From positions 27,967-91,966 of the forward strand of contig NZ_AWNH01000040.1 of NCBI RefSeq assembly GCF_000482245.1: a DNA stretch of 64,000 bases, written 5' to 3'. This DNA is from Leptolyngbya sp. Heron Island J. Its GTDB lineage: Bacteria; Cyanobacteriota; Cyanobacteriia; Phormidesmidales; Phormidesmidaceae. Both the position numbers and the translations under genes were made by a program. Under the pieces are notes generated by a model. The model was not told the origin of the DNA. It worked only from the letters and a program-made list of their open reading frames with translations, and did not search any database. Shown here one piece after another: positions 47,856 to 57,300 of this stretch (positions are counted from its first letter, which is position 1; every line of letters starts with the position of its first letter).

Positions 47856-49610
47856 TTACGACTTATTATGAGTTGAGGTCTCAGGGTGATGATTAAGCGG
47901 TTGCCAAAACTGGTTAGCTGAATTCACGCGAAAACCAGGAGCAACATAATCTTTTGGAATATAGTCTGGTGGCACAGTGAGCTGATTACCATCTCTAACA
48001 GCCCTGTAGTGGGGTGACAAAATTTCAATGTCTGCTTCATTGCACCTGTCTTGCAGATTTTGATGCAATTCTGAATAAATACGAGGCATCAGGGAGGCTT
48101 TGTCAGTATAAGCATTGATTTCGTAACTAACATAAAAGTCATCTAGGCTGGTCTGCAAAACAAAAGGAGCAGGCTCTGGCAAAATGTGTTCCGTCATCTT
48201 AGCCGCTGCAATCATGACGGCATGGACTTTTCGCCAAGGGACGTCATATCCCAAAGTAATGGTGGTATGTAAAATCAAGGAGGATGCTTTCCCAAACTTC
48301 ACCGATTTGCTGTAGTTAATGATGTGACTGCCTAAAATCATAGAGTTTGGGATCGTCACAATTACATTTTTAGGTGTTTTGATACGAGTAACTAGTAAAG
48401 TTTTCTCAACCACATCGCCAATAGTTTCACTAATTTTCACTCGATCTCCAATTATGAAGGCACGGCTGTAGGTCAAGATAATCCCGGAGACAAAGTTGGC
48501 TACTGCACCGCTGGAGCCCAGGGTGAAAAGAACCCCCAAGAAAATTGAAATACCTTGAAAAGCAGGCGTATCAGACCCAGGCAAGTAGGGGGAAATAATG
48601 ACTGCGGCAAAGGCGATAATGGTAAACCGCAAAAGATTGTAGGTAGGTTTCGCCCATTCTGGGTAAAACCCTGGAATCGCGATTGTCCCCCGGCGGATCT
48701 CAGCGAAGATAAATCGAATTAACCTGAGGGTGTAAGAAGTAATAAAAATAATTAGGATAATGAAGAAGAGATTGGGGATATAGCCAACAAAGTTTCTCCA
48801 GAGGGTATAGGCTGCCGTCCCAAAATAGATGAAGATTTTTCTCGATAATGCTTTAGTCCACGGGAAAAAACTCAGCACTAAATTAACGTAACCAACTAGC
48901 AAAAATACGAAGAGTGCGAGGCGAGCCAGCTTGATTAACTCCGAGAAGAAATCAGCCATACGGTTAGCAGGAATGATTTCGGTGCGGAATAATCTGAGTC
49001 CCCGAATCCTTGTGCCCTGCCAAGTTCTGAATGTTTGACTGAGACGAAAAACGGTTCGATTGAGCACAATTACAGAGATAATCAATGCTAGCGTCAGGAT
49101 CAGTGTAAAAATAACTCCTAACGTCAGACTTCTAGCGCTAGAGGCTTGCCGAAACTCGATAACGGCTGCTGTGATTACTTCAAGGTGCTGCCGGGCCAGG
49201 GCCTGTCGAGCTATACCAGCCGCAGCCGCATCTGCAGGCGTAATTGTGGCAACAACATCTTCACCTGCAAGAATGTTGGTAGTTTCGGCCTGCTCATCAT
49301 TAACAATTTGTAATCCGTCAATATCGCGCTGAGGTGCTTTCGCAAATGCTTCAATTCGTTCTGAAATGACCCTAGCTCGAAAAGAAGCTGGAAAGGAGGC
49401 GATGCCTGTTTCGATGTGAAATAAGATCTCATCTTGTAATACAACCGGATAGCCTTTTGGTTGTTCTAATGGGTTTTGAGCAGATTGGGCGTAGGCGATG
49501 GAGCCAGTAATGCAAACAAACAGCAACAGCAACCCCAGCAAGCTAGCCACTAGCTTTTTGCTCACAGAGCTAAAATGCAGTCGATCTCGACAAAATGGAA
49601 TGCTCTGCAT
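47856..49610 (-). CDS. MscS-family mechanosensitive channel
   Basis: The protein of about 584 residues has a signal peptide ending AYAQSAQ, a periplasmic N-terminal domain (about 45-160), several transmembrane helices (about 165-340) and the MscS pore helix and beta domain: GSSGAVANFVSGIILTYSRAF, IGDRVKI, PNSMILGSHIINYS. It should release solutes under hypo-osmotic stress. I use ATG 49610; a TTG at 49634 gives eight more residues. It is convergent with Mut7-C, with 13 bases between stops. Confidence 0.92.
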   Translation of the reverse strand: MQSIPFCRDRLHFSSVSKKLVASLLGLLLLFVCITGSIAYAQSAQNPLEQPKGYPVVLQDEILFHIETGIASFPASFRARVISERIEAFAKAPQRDIDGLQIVNDEQAETTNILAGEDVVATITPADAAAAGIARQALARQHLEVITAAVIEFRQASSARSLTLGVIFTLILTLALIISVIVLNRTVFRLSQTFRTWQGTRIRGLRLFRTEIIPANRMADFFSELIKLARLALFVFLLVGYVNLVLSFFPWTKALSRKIFIYFGTAAYTLWRNFVGYIPNLFFIILIIFITSYTLRLIRFIFAEIRRGTIAIPGFYPEWAKPTYNLLRFTIIAFAAVIISPYLPGSDTPAFQGISIFLGVLFTLGSSGAVANFVSGIILTYSRAFIIGDRVKISETIGDVVEKTLLVTRIKTPKNVIVTIPNSMILGSHIINYSKSVKFGKASSLILHTTITLGYDVPWRKVHAVMIAAAKMTEHILPEPAPFVLQTSLDDFYVSYEINAYTDKASLMPRIYSELHQNLQDRCNEADIEILSPHYRAVRDGNQLTVPPDYIPKDYVAPGFRVNSANQFWQPLNHHPETSTHNKS

Positions 49611-50255
49611 AAAAACTGCCACCTGCCATCTCAAGGTGTCTCTTTCAGTATGGTGTAAAATTTAGAAATCTTCAGAGCAAAAGGCTTCAAGCTTACTTTT
49701 CGTTACAGAAACCCTAGTTCTTTTTCCCACACCCACTACATCTGCCAACACCACTGGGGTAGTTTCTATAGAGAACATTGACCAACGCATCTAGCCGGGG
49801 TTAGGCCGTTGCACAATCAATGTTGTCCGCCCACACCCGATAGGCCCAATCAGCGGTCTGATCAATTTCTTGAAACCCGGACGTCGGGGAGGTGATAAAA
49901 ACAGCCATCATTTCAATCTCGACATATGACAACAGCGCCCTAGAGTCAGGTGAACCATAGCGTACAAAGTTGAGTAAGTTATGAGGTTTTCATCGTAATT
50001 CTTAAAAACACTTTGGAAAGCGTCCTATTGCCTGACAAAGTCCTCATTGGTTGAGGATATACTTAAAGCAGACTAGAGAAAGACTGGCTGATGCGAGACA
50101 GGTGTCTTTCAACCAGTCAGCTTCAACATGCCTGACCTCGCGAACTGATAGGTCAGCCTAACGCAATGACCTTCAATCGCAACAATCTCAAAAGAGCAGG
50201 CTGTGAAGGGTTCATTTCTCTACATGACACTTCATTGCTCTGGGGAGTGAGGATT
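49611..50255. other. Intergenic region, possible gene debris
   Basis: About 645 bases between MscS and the outer-membrane protein gene. On the minus strand an open stretch of about 60 codons (roughly 49808-49990) reads protein-like (RALLSYVEIEMMAVFITSPT) but lacks a proper start and is not recognised. No RNA gene seen. Confidence 0.4.
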
Positions 50256-50729
50256 ATGAAACACAATCTCAAGTGGCTTCCTGTAGGCCTTGTTACCACT
50301 GCTTTACTATCTCTACCACTAGCAGCATCGGCTCAGGAAATGCCTGATTACAACTATGTTGGTGTAGGCGGTGGCGACAATGGTTTTGTTTTAAATGGGA
50401 AACTCATCATTGACGATCACCTTTCGGTTAGACCATCGGTCGCAACAGACTTCGACTTTGATGATGGCGAAGATGTTGCCTATGTTTTGCCAATCACCTA
50501 CGATTTCAATTCTTTAGACCGCGACGGTAAGCTTTATCCGTTTGCAGGTCTAGGTATTGGTGGTGACCTCGGTGATGACAGTACCGTCGAATTTGCTTTG
50601 ACTGGCGGGGGAGATTATTTCATTAGTGATCAATGGGCCGTTAATGGAGCCATCAACTATCAACCATTCGCTGATGGCGATGAGGTCGGTTTCATCATCG
50701 GTATTGGTCATGTTTTTGGTGCTCTTTGA
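50256..50729 (+). CDS. Small outer-membrane beta-barrel protein
   Basis: This 157-residue protein has a Sec signal peptide (LLSLPLAASAQE) and then alternating hydrophobic beta strands with Gly/Asp-rich turns (VGVGGGDNGFVLNGKLIIDD, LYPFAGLGIGGDLGD, GFIIGIGHVFGAL). This is typical of an eight-stranded OmpA/OmpW-like barrel, though the final residue is Leu rather than Phe. ATG 50256 starts the signal peptide; the frame is open from 50166. A good hairpin follows. Confidence 0.75.
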   Translation: MKHNLKWLPVGLVTTALLSLPLAASAQEMPDYNYVGVGGGDNGFVLNGKLIIDDHLSVRPSVATDFDFDDGEDVAYVLPITYDFNSLDRDGKLYPFAGLGIGGDLGDDSTVEFALTGGGDYFISDQWAVNGAINYQPFADGDEVGFIIGIGHVFGAL

Positions 50730-50761
50730 TAGTCATCTGGTTACACAGCATGATTCATGCC

Positions 50762-50794
50762 AACCACTCTCCTAGAAATCTCAGGAGGGTGGTT
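50762..50794 (+). terminator. Hairpin after the outer-membrane protein gene
   Basis: AACCACTCTCCT (50762-50773) pairs with AGGAGGGTGGTT (50783-50794) with one mismatch across a nine-base loop, then TTATTCG. It fits an intrinsic terminator. Confidence 0.7.
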
Positions 50795-50839
50795 TATTCG
50801 TCTTATAGGAACAGACCAATGCAGATTGTCTTTTTGTCA

Positions 50840-51535
50840 TCATGATGCAGTATTGGCAGCATTGAGATGCTTTTGAAACCACTGACTGGCTAATTGGGCA
50901 ACTTGTTCTAGCGCACCAGATTCTTCAAATAAATGGGTGGCACCGGGGACAATTTCTAGGTGTTTCTCAGCGGAAATTTTCGCAAATGCGTCCTGATTTA
51001 GGTCGATTACCATGGGATCGTTGCCCCCCACAATCAGTAGCGTAGGCGTTTGAACCCGTGTTAAGGCCGTGCCTGCTAAGTCCGGACGTCCCCCCCGTGA
51101 AACAATGACACTGATCATGTCCGGTTTCTCAGCAGCGGCGATCAACGCCGCCGCACTGCCAGTGCTGGCACCAAAATAACCAATGTTGAGCCTATGGGTT
51201 TTGGCATGCTGAGCGATCCAGTCGGTGGCTCCTTTCAGTCGAGAGGCGAGGAGACCAATGTCAAACCTAAGGTGAAGGCTATGGCGGTCGATACTCTCTT
51301 CTCGTGAGGTGAGCAGATCAAAAAGTAACGTCCCTAAGCCCGCATCGTTTAAAACCTTAGCTACGTAGCGGTTGCGGGGGCTAAGGCGACTGCTGCCGCT
51401 GCCATGGGCAAACAGGACAATACCCTGGGCACCTGTGGGAATGACCAGATTTCCGCTTAAGGTGACTGAGCCAGCTTGTACCGCAACTAGATGTTCATGA
51501 TTGTTTTTGTTTTTAATTTTTGTAAGGGTTCCCAT
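50840..51535 (-). CDS. Dienelactone-hydrolase-like alpha/beta hydrolase
   Basis: The 231-residue protein shows the alpha/beta hydrolase plan: VLFAHGSGSSRLSPRNR (oxyanion region), GYFGASTGSAAAL (nucleophile Ser in GASTG), LLIVGGNDPMV (acid) and PGATHLFEE (His). In other bacteria this domain is often fused to a phosphoribosyltransferase; here the phosphoribosyltransferase gene lies directly upstream, 25 bases away. ATG 51535 follows TGGAGGAT at a good distance and is preferred to GTG 51550. Substrate unknown. Confidence 0.85.
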   Translation of the reverse strand: MGTLTKIKNKNNHEHLVAVQAGSVTLSGNLVIPTGAQGIVLFAHGSGSSRLSPRNRYVAKVLNDAGLGTLLFDLLTSREESIDRHSLHLRFDIGLLASRLKGATDWIAQHAKTHRLNIGYFGASTGSAAALIAAAEKPDMISVIVSRGGRPDLAGTALTRVQTPTLLIVGGNDPMVIDLNQDAFAKISAEKHLEIVPGATHLFEESGALEQVAQLASQWFQKHLNAANTAS

Positions 51536-51560
51536 GGTAGTATCCTCCACGATGTTGTGG

Positions 51561-52214
51561 TCATGACGCAGTTGCCAATTGTTTGGCTAGGAGATTCCGT
51601 ACTTGCTCATCTGTAGTTTGGGCAAAATTTTTGTACCAGAGACCAATTGCATAAAATGGCTCGGGATTGCTTAAACATACGACCTTATCTACTTCCGTTT
51701 CTAGGGTTTTACATCCAGCCAGTGGAGCCACGGGTACTGCTACCACAAGCTCTTTTGGCTGTTGTTTTTGTAAAACTGCGATGGCCGCCCGCATTGTTGC
51801 TCCAGTGGCCAATCCGTCATCAACCAAGATGATGGTGCGATCGCAAACTTCCGGCTGTGGTCGATCTCCCCGATAAGCTCGATCACGTCGCTGCAGTTCC
51901 CGCAGTTCTCGATCAGCTATATGCTCAAGCGCCTTGTCAGCAATGGCTAACCAGCTGATTACGTCATAATTGAGGACGCGCACCCCTCCAGAGGCAATTG
52001 CTCCCATCGCCAGTTCCTTGTGTCCTGGCACCCCCAGTTTACGAACCAGACAAATATCCAGAGGCAAGTTCAACGCTTTTGCTACCTCATAGGCAACCGG
52101 TACTCCGCCCCTGGGGAGACCTAAAACAATCGCATCGGAGCGATTAGCATAGATTGTGAGCTGATTTGCCAGCTCTTTGCCCGCATGGGTGCGATCGCGA
52201 AATCGAGTCTTCAT
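51561..52214 (-). CDS. Phosphoribosyltransferase-family protein
   Basis: The 217-residue protein begins MKTRFRDRTHAGKELANQL and has the type I PRTase fold: VLGLPRGGVPVAYEVA, LVRKLGVPGHKELAMGAIA and the PRPP loop IILVDDGLATGATM. It matches the stress-associated PRTase group found with dienelactone hydrolases; substrate unknown. The frame is open to 52349, overlapping the PRC-barrel gene, but ATG 52214 is the conserved start. A PRPP synthetase gene lies 1 kb away, which suggests linked PRPP use. Confidence 0.88.
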   Translation of the reverse strand: MKTRFRDRTHAGKELANQLTIYANRSDAIVLGLPRGGVPVAYEVAKALNLPLDICLVRKLGVPGHKELAMGAIASGGVRVLNYDVISWLAIADKALEHIADRELRELQRRDRAYRGDRPQPEVCDRTIILVDDGLATGATMRAAIAVLQKQQPKELVVAVPVAPLAGCKTLETEVDKVVCLSNPEPFYAIGLWYKNFAQTTDEQVRNLLAKQLATAS

Positions 52215-52233
52215 AATACTCACCTCTTCACCT

Positions 52234-53037
52234 TCACGACGGCTTGCCAGTGAGATGCTCCCAAGCTGATTCCAGCGCATGCTGGGCCCGGTTGCTAGCA
52301 CGACGGATCTGCTGTTGCAAACTTTCCCACTGAGTGTGGAGAAAATCAATTGCCTCCTTCAAGGCTTGATGATCGTGGTACGCCGCCATCTCATCCCCCA
52401 CGGTTTTAATTTTGACGCGCACCACCTCGGGTGGATCATGGGGCGAAACCAAATCGTGGAGGCGATCACTCAGTTCATGCACTAACTGTCGCACCGGATG
52501 TCGTTTTTCACTAAGAAAGTCCTTGAGTCCCTCAGCCTCACTGCGGAAACGGTCAGTCACATCCGATTCAAGCACTATGGCGTCAACGGTAATCGTTTTC
52601 ACATCATCGGGAGCTAAAACCACGCGATGGTGTGTTGTTGGCACCTCACTCGTAGCAAAACGCTGAAGTGTGGGTTTACTAGCAGGTGCAGCAATGTCTC
52701 CGGTCAAGATATAGGCTGCAATCTCCCCGGTATGCCAATCAAATAGAAAATCCTCAATCCGACCCCTGGATTGTTGTAGGGGTGATTGTACCGGTAATTG
52801 ATGCAGACGATGCAGCCCGCTGGGAGGAGTGACGGCTAAGTGTCCATAGGTAGACACGGCCTGGGTGCTGACCCCAGCCACCTGTAATAAGGGAATATAT
52901 CCTCGAGGGCAGGATAAATAAACAATTTGCCCTGCGTCATTAACCCAAACGTCTTGTATCTCTCCCAAATATTCAGCGGTTGCACCATCTACTGCAACCA
53001 AACCGACAATTTGGCTGTAACGAATAATATTGAGCAT
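52234..53037 (-). CDS. PRC-barrel domain protein
   Basis: The 267-residue protein carries two PRC-barrel-like segments: IRYSQIVGLVAVDGATAEYLGEIQDVWV (about 4-60) and RGRIEDFLFDWHTGEIAAYIL (about 90-115), the latter RNA- or protein-binding in photosynthetic relatives. The rest is helical (LKEAIDFLHTQWESLQQQIRRAS). It lies 19 bases upstream of the PRTase gene, so PRC-barrel, PRTase and hydrolase probably form one operon, divergent from the PRPP synthetase. Confidence 0.85.
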   Translation of the reverse strand: MLNIIRYSQIVGLVAVDGATAEYLGEIQDVWVNDAGQIVYLSCPRGYIPLLQVAGVSTQAVSTYGHLAVTPPSGLHRLHQLPVQSPLQQSRGRIEDFLFDWHTGEIAAYILTGDIAAPASKPTLQRFATSEVPTTHHRVVLAPDDVKTITVDAIVLESDVTDRFRSEAEGLKDFLSEKRHPVRQLVHELSDRLHDLVSPHDPPEVVRVKIKTVGDEMAAYHDHQALKEAIDFLHTQWESLQQQIRRASNRAQHALESAWEHLTGKPS

Positions 53038-53194
53038 AAGCTTGAGTCCCCTAAGACCCCATCTAATACTAGGTAAACAATCTGAGGACTTTGTGAGGGA
53101 GGATGTTTTACTCTAGACCGCTATCGTAGCCTCTTCATACGGTCCTCAGATTTGTGGCTTACGGTAAAAATGGGTATATCTAGGAGATGTGGCC

Positions 53195-54205
53195 ATGAAT
53201 GATGAAGCTATTCGAATTTTTAGCTTAAATACCAGTCGAGAATTTGGTAAAAACGTCGCAGAACATCTGGGGACTACCCTAAGCCATCATGAAGAGAGAG
53301 ACTTTGAAGATGGTGAGCATAAAACTCGGTCATTGATCAATGTGCGTGGTCAAGATGTTTATGTTATCCAGTCTCTTTATGGTGAGGCCGGTATCAGTGT
53401 TAATGATAAGCTTTGCCGGTTACTCTTCTTTATTGGCGCGCTCAAAGATGCAGCGGCAGAAAGAGTCACAGCTATTGTCCCTTATCTTTGCTATGCCCGC
53501 AAAGATCGTAAGACCAAGGCTCGCGATCCGGTGACGACTCGCTATATTGCTCATCTGTTTGAGGCAATGGGGTGCGATCGCATCGTTACCCTGGATGTCC
53601 ATAACCTAGCCGCCTATCAAAATGCGTTTCGCTGCCCGGCTGAACATTTAGAGGCCAAAAATACGTTTGTACAGCACTTTGTGCCTTTGATCGGTGACCA
53701 TCCAGCAGTTGTAGTCGCCCCTGATTTTGGTGGTGTGAAGCGCTCCGAAGCCTTTCGGAAAACATTGAGCCAGAAAATACACCAAGATATCCCCATCGCC
53801 TTTGCTGAAAAATATCGTAGCTCAGGTGTTGTGTCTGGAGACATGATTGTAGGAGAGATTCAAGACCGCGTTGCCATTATCATTGACGACTTGATCAGCA
53901 GCGGCACCACATTAGCTCGAACAGCCAGATCCTGTCGTAGCAAAGGGGCGCTTAAAGTCTACGCAGCGGCTTCCCATGGGGTCTTTGCCAAGGAATCTAA
54001 TCGTATTTTGGCCACCCCAGATCTTGAGAAAATTATCATTACCAATACGATCGCCCCATTCCGGTTAACTGCCAGTGAAGTTAAGGAAAAACTGACTATT
54101 CTAGATACTGCGCCGCTGTTTGCTGAAACAATTCGTCGGTTACATAGCGGCGGCTCGCTCGTAGAGCTACTGGAATCCCCACAGAGAATGGCCCCCAGTT
54201 TATAG
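53195..54205 (+). CDS. Ribose-phosphate pyrophosphokinase family protein
   Basis: The 336-residue protein belongs to the PRPP synthetase family (ATP + ribose 5-phosphate to PRPP): [50 protein letters not shown] split by the catalytic loop, [15 protein letters not shown], and the PRPP loop [12 protein letters not shown]. It diverges from the housekeeping Prs in several loops, so it is probably a second, stress-linked copy. AGGAGA precedes ATG 53195. Its last codons (M-A-P-S-L-stop) are written by the complement of a broken PKS carrier domain, so its natural C-terminus may be altered. Confidence 0.85.
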   Translation: MNDEAIRIFSLNTSREFGKNVAEHLGTTLSHHEERDFEDGEHKTRSLINVRGQDVYVIQSLYGEAGISVNDKLCRLLFFIGALKDAAAERVTAIVPYLCYARKDRKTKARDPVTTRYIAHLFEAMGCDRIVTLDVHNLAAYQNAFRCPAEHLEAKNTFVQHFVPLIGDHPAVVVAPDFGGVKRSEAFRKTLSQKIHQDIPIAFAEKYRSSGVVSGDMIVGEIQDRVAIIIDDLISSGTTLARTARSCRSKGALKVYAAASHGVFAKESNRILATPDLEKIIITNTIAPFRLTASEVKEKLTILDTAPLFAETIRRLHSGGSLVELLESPQRMAPSL

Positions 54206-54360
54206 AAATTGTCGTTAATACCGACCGCTTTGATGCCCAAAAGCTCTCCCATGGATTGAGCTACGACTTGTTCAATATCATTTCTGGAGGCAACATAGAG
54301 GGGGGTGAGAGCGGGGCGAGCGTATGCAGCCATTTTCTCCGGATGGCTCTCTTTGTCTAT
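54192..54360 (-). pseudogene. Frameshifted and truncated acyl-carrier domain of the PKS
   Basis: In the frame next to the PKS frame, the minus strand reads RPALTPLYVASRNDIEQ, then [24 protein letters not shown], the first half of an ACP/PCP domain. A one-base shift near 54340-54350 separates it from the KR domain. The sequence ends at LG, before the GGDS/GHS serine that carries phosphopantetheine, where the end of the PRPP synthetase gene begins. Confidence 0.8.
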
Positions 54361-57300
54361 GGGGAGAAGGTGTAAATGCCTCTTTGATGCGGAGCTGTAG
54401 ATCGTGGGGAGAAATGACGAGCTGTTGGCAGTTGGCTTGAGCCAATGCCCGCCGGGTGGTTTGCCATACGTCATCGGCAGATAGGGCTGAGGCTATGAGT
54501 GTGGAGTTAGCGCTCTCAATCGTTTCTTGTAGCTCACAGGCATCCCAGTTAAGGCTTAGCCATTGGGTGGATGATGACTGCTGATGTGCTAAAGCATTCA
54601 AATAGCTATTGGCGGCAGCATAGGCGGCAAACCCAACACCGCCAACAACCGTCGATAGAGATGACTGCAGCACATAGAAGTCAACCGGATGATTAGCGAG
54701 GGTTTGTTGTAGTATTTGCATGCCCTGAACCTTGGTGCGGCAGATCCGCTGGTAGCCGTTAGGATCTAGCTGTGCGATCGCACAGCTAGCCTGATCTCCC
54801 ATCACATCGGTATGGAATACGCCTGTAACCTCACCAAATGTAGTAATCCCCTGGTTAACCGTAGCTTCTACCCAGCCCGCATCGGTTAGATCGCCACTGG
54901 ACCAGAGAAATGTTTTTCCTGCAGTGCCCAGAGACTGCAGCTTGCGAATTAGCCGACTGACGCTGTGATTGGCCCCATGGGTGTCCAGCCACTTTTCCCA
55001 ATCCCTGACTGCTGGCAAACCTGGACGACCTATTAAAATTAGTCTAGCCTTGAGGTTTTTAACTAACGCCTGGGCATAAATCATCCCGAAATCATCGACT
55101 AAATCACCCGCAATGATATAGGTGCCCTCCTGTTTTAGCAACGTAGGAGACTGTTCCGGCAGGGGCAGCGGTTCATAGGTTTGCACCCATCGTTGACCGT
55201 AGCGATAGGCTACTAGGCGATGTTCAAGCATATAGTCCTGACAGAGTTCCTGGGTAACTGCCTTAAGATCAACAGTCAAATTGGCTAGATCAATATGGCG
55301 ACAGCACAGTTCTGGATATTCTTGGGGAATTACCTGACAGAGGCCAAGAATTTGGGCTTGGTCAGGGTTGAGGGATTCACCACCGATGACGGGCTGTACC
55401 TCTCGGGTGACTACGGTGAGGGTTAAATCTGTTAAATCCTTTAATGTCAGTGCCTGGGTAAGATACAACAGCGATTGAAAGGTATCCACAGAATTAGACG
55501 ACAGTCCCCAACCGTAGATGATCTGAGAGGGGGCTGGCAGTGTCTTAATGAGCTGTTGATAATCGGTTGTTTGCTCTGGCTGCAGAGTGTAGATGTTGTC
55601 TGTCGTTGCAAATTCTAAACCGGGAGTAACCCAGATAATCTCTTTGACCAGGTTGGTCAGCGGCTGCCACAGCTCAATGTTATCTGCAAACACAACCCAG
55701 CACTCGTCAAGCTGTTTCGAAAATAATTGGTGGGTAATGGGTAAACGCCTCCAAGAGGGCAGATAAAACCAGTCGGCCATATCAACGGTCTTCTCATTGG
55801 TAAGCTGATCGGGTTTTGTGGGTTGGTGGGTTGTCGTATTCTCTGCTAACGGAATCCAGTAGGACTCTCGCTCAAAGGGATAGGTGGGTAGGGGCAACCG
55901 GTGCCGGTTTTCAAACTGATAAAACTTGGCCCAGGAGATAACAATACCCGCCAGCCAGAGCTTGCCCAGAGCGGTCATCAAGGTGACGGTATCGGGTTTG
56001 TTCTCACGGGGGTGGGGGAGGGACTGAATCACGGAAACCCTATTCTCTGCAGATGGCTTTGAGGACGCATGCTGCTGAACCAGCTGAGTCAGGGTGTGCC
56101 CTGGACCCAGTTCTAAAAAGATGGGATTGTTGAGCGTTAATAATTCGGTTATCCCCTGGCTAAACAGCACTGCCTGACGCAGATGACGCATCCAGTAGTC
56201 GGGGCTGGTGGCCTCTGTATCCGTAAGCCAGGTACCGGTGACATTGGAGATAATGTCGATATTTGGGGAGTTAAAGGTAGCCTGCTGCAGCACCTGCTTA
56301 AAGTCAGCCAGGGCCGACTCCATCAGAGCAGAGTGGAAGGCATGGGAGGTTTCTAGCAAACAGCAGGGAATTGTCTGGGTTTCTAGCTGATTTTTGAGTT
56401 CTGCTATGACCCCAGTTGGTCCGGATACGACGCAAGTTTGAGGATTGTTGATAACGGCGATTTCGACATTGGGTGGGAGGTGCGATCGCACAACCTCTGC
56501 AGGCTGCAATATCGACAGCATCGACCCCGGCGTACAGTGCTGCATCAGCTGTCCTCGCCGCAGAACCAGCGTTAAAGCATCCTCTAGAGAAAACACACCA
56601 GCCACACAGGCAGCCACATATTCACCCAAGCTGTGACCGATTAAAGCCTGGGGCTGAATACCCCATGAAAGATAGGTTTTAGCCAGGGCATATTCTATGG
56701 CAAAGAGAGTGGGTTGGGCATTGGCAGTGTGGGACAGCGGGTAAGTGGGCTTCGGCGTGAGCTCAGCCGAATGTGAATGGGGGAGGGAGGGAGGATACAG
56801 TGCTGCTAAAAGTGGAAATCTGTCGCCAAGAATGCTGGCGCATTGATCAACGCTCTGGCGGAAAACAGGCTCTGACTCGTATAGGTCTAAGGCCATATTG
56901 ACATGTTGAGAGCCCTGGCCAGAGAACATAAACACAATGGAACGATTAGGCTGCTCGACTGTATCGGAGAGTTGGAGTGGAGAGTCAGGGTTAGATAACA
57001 GCTCGGTTACTTCTGCAGTGGTCTGACACAGACAGACCTGACGATGGGGCCAGGCACGACGTCCCACCTGTAGGGTGTAGGCCACATCAGCCAGGGACAA
57101 ATCAGCATCGGCACGCAGCTGAGCGACCAAATTATGGCGTATTTGATCTAACGCCGTTGGCGTTTTGGCGGAGAGCATCACCAGCTGCCAGGGGCGAGAT
57201 GCTGTCTCTCTAGAGACCACCATCGGCGCTTCTTCTAAAATCACATGGGCATTGGTGCCCCCCATGCCAAAGGAGCTGACTCCAGCCCGTCTGGGGTTGT

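Noticed and set aside
49808..49990. Minus-strand open stretch reading RALLSYVEIEMMAVFITSPT
   Set aside because: It looks protein-like but has no start codon at a sensible place and no recognised family; kept only as possible debris.
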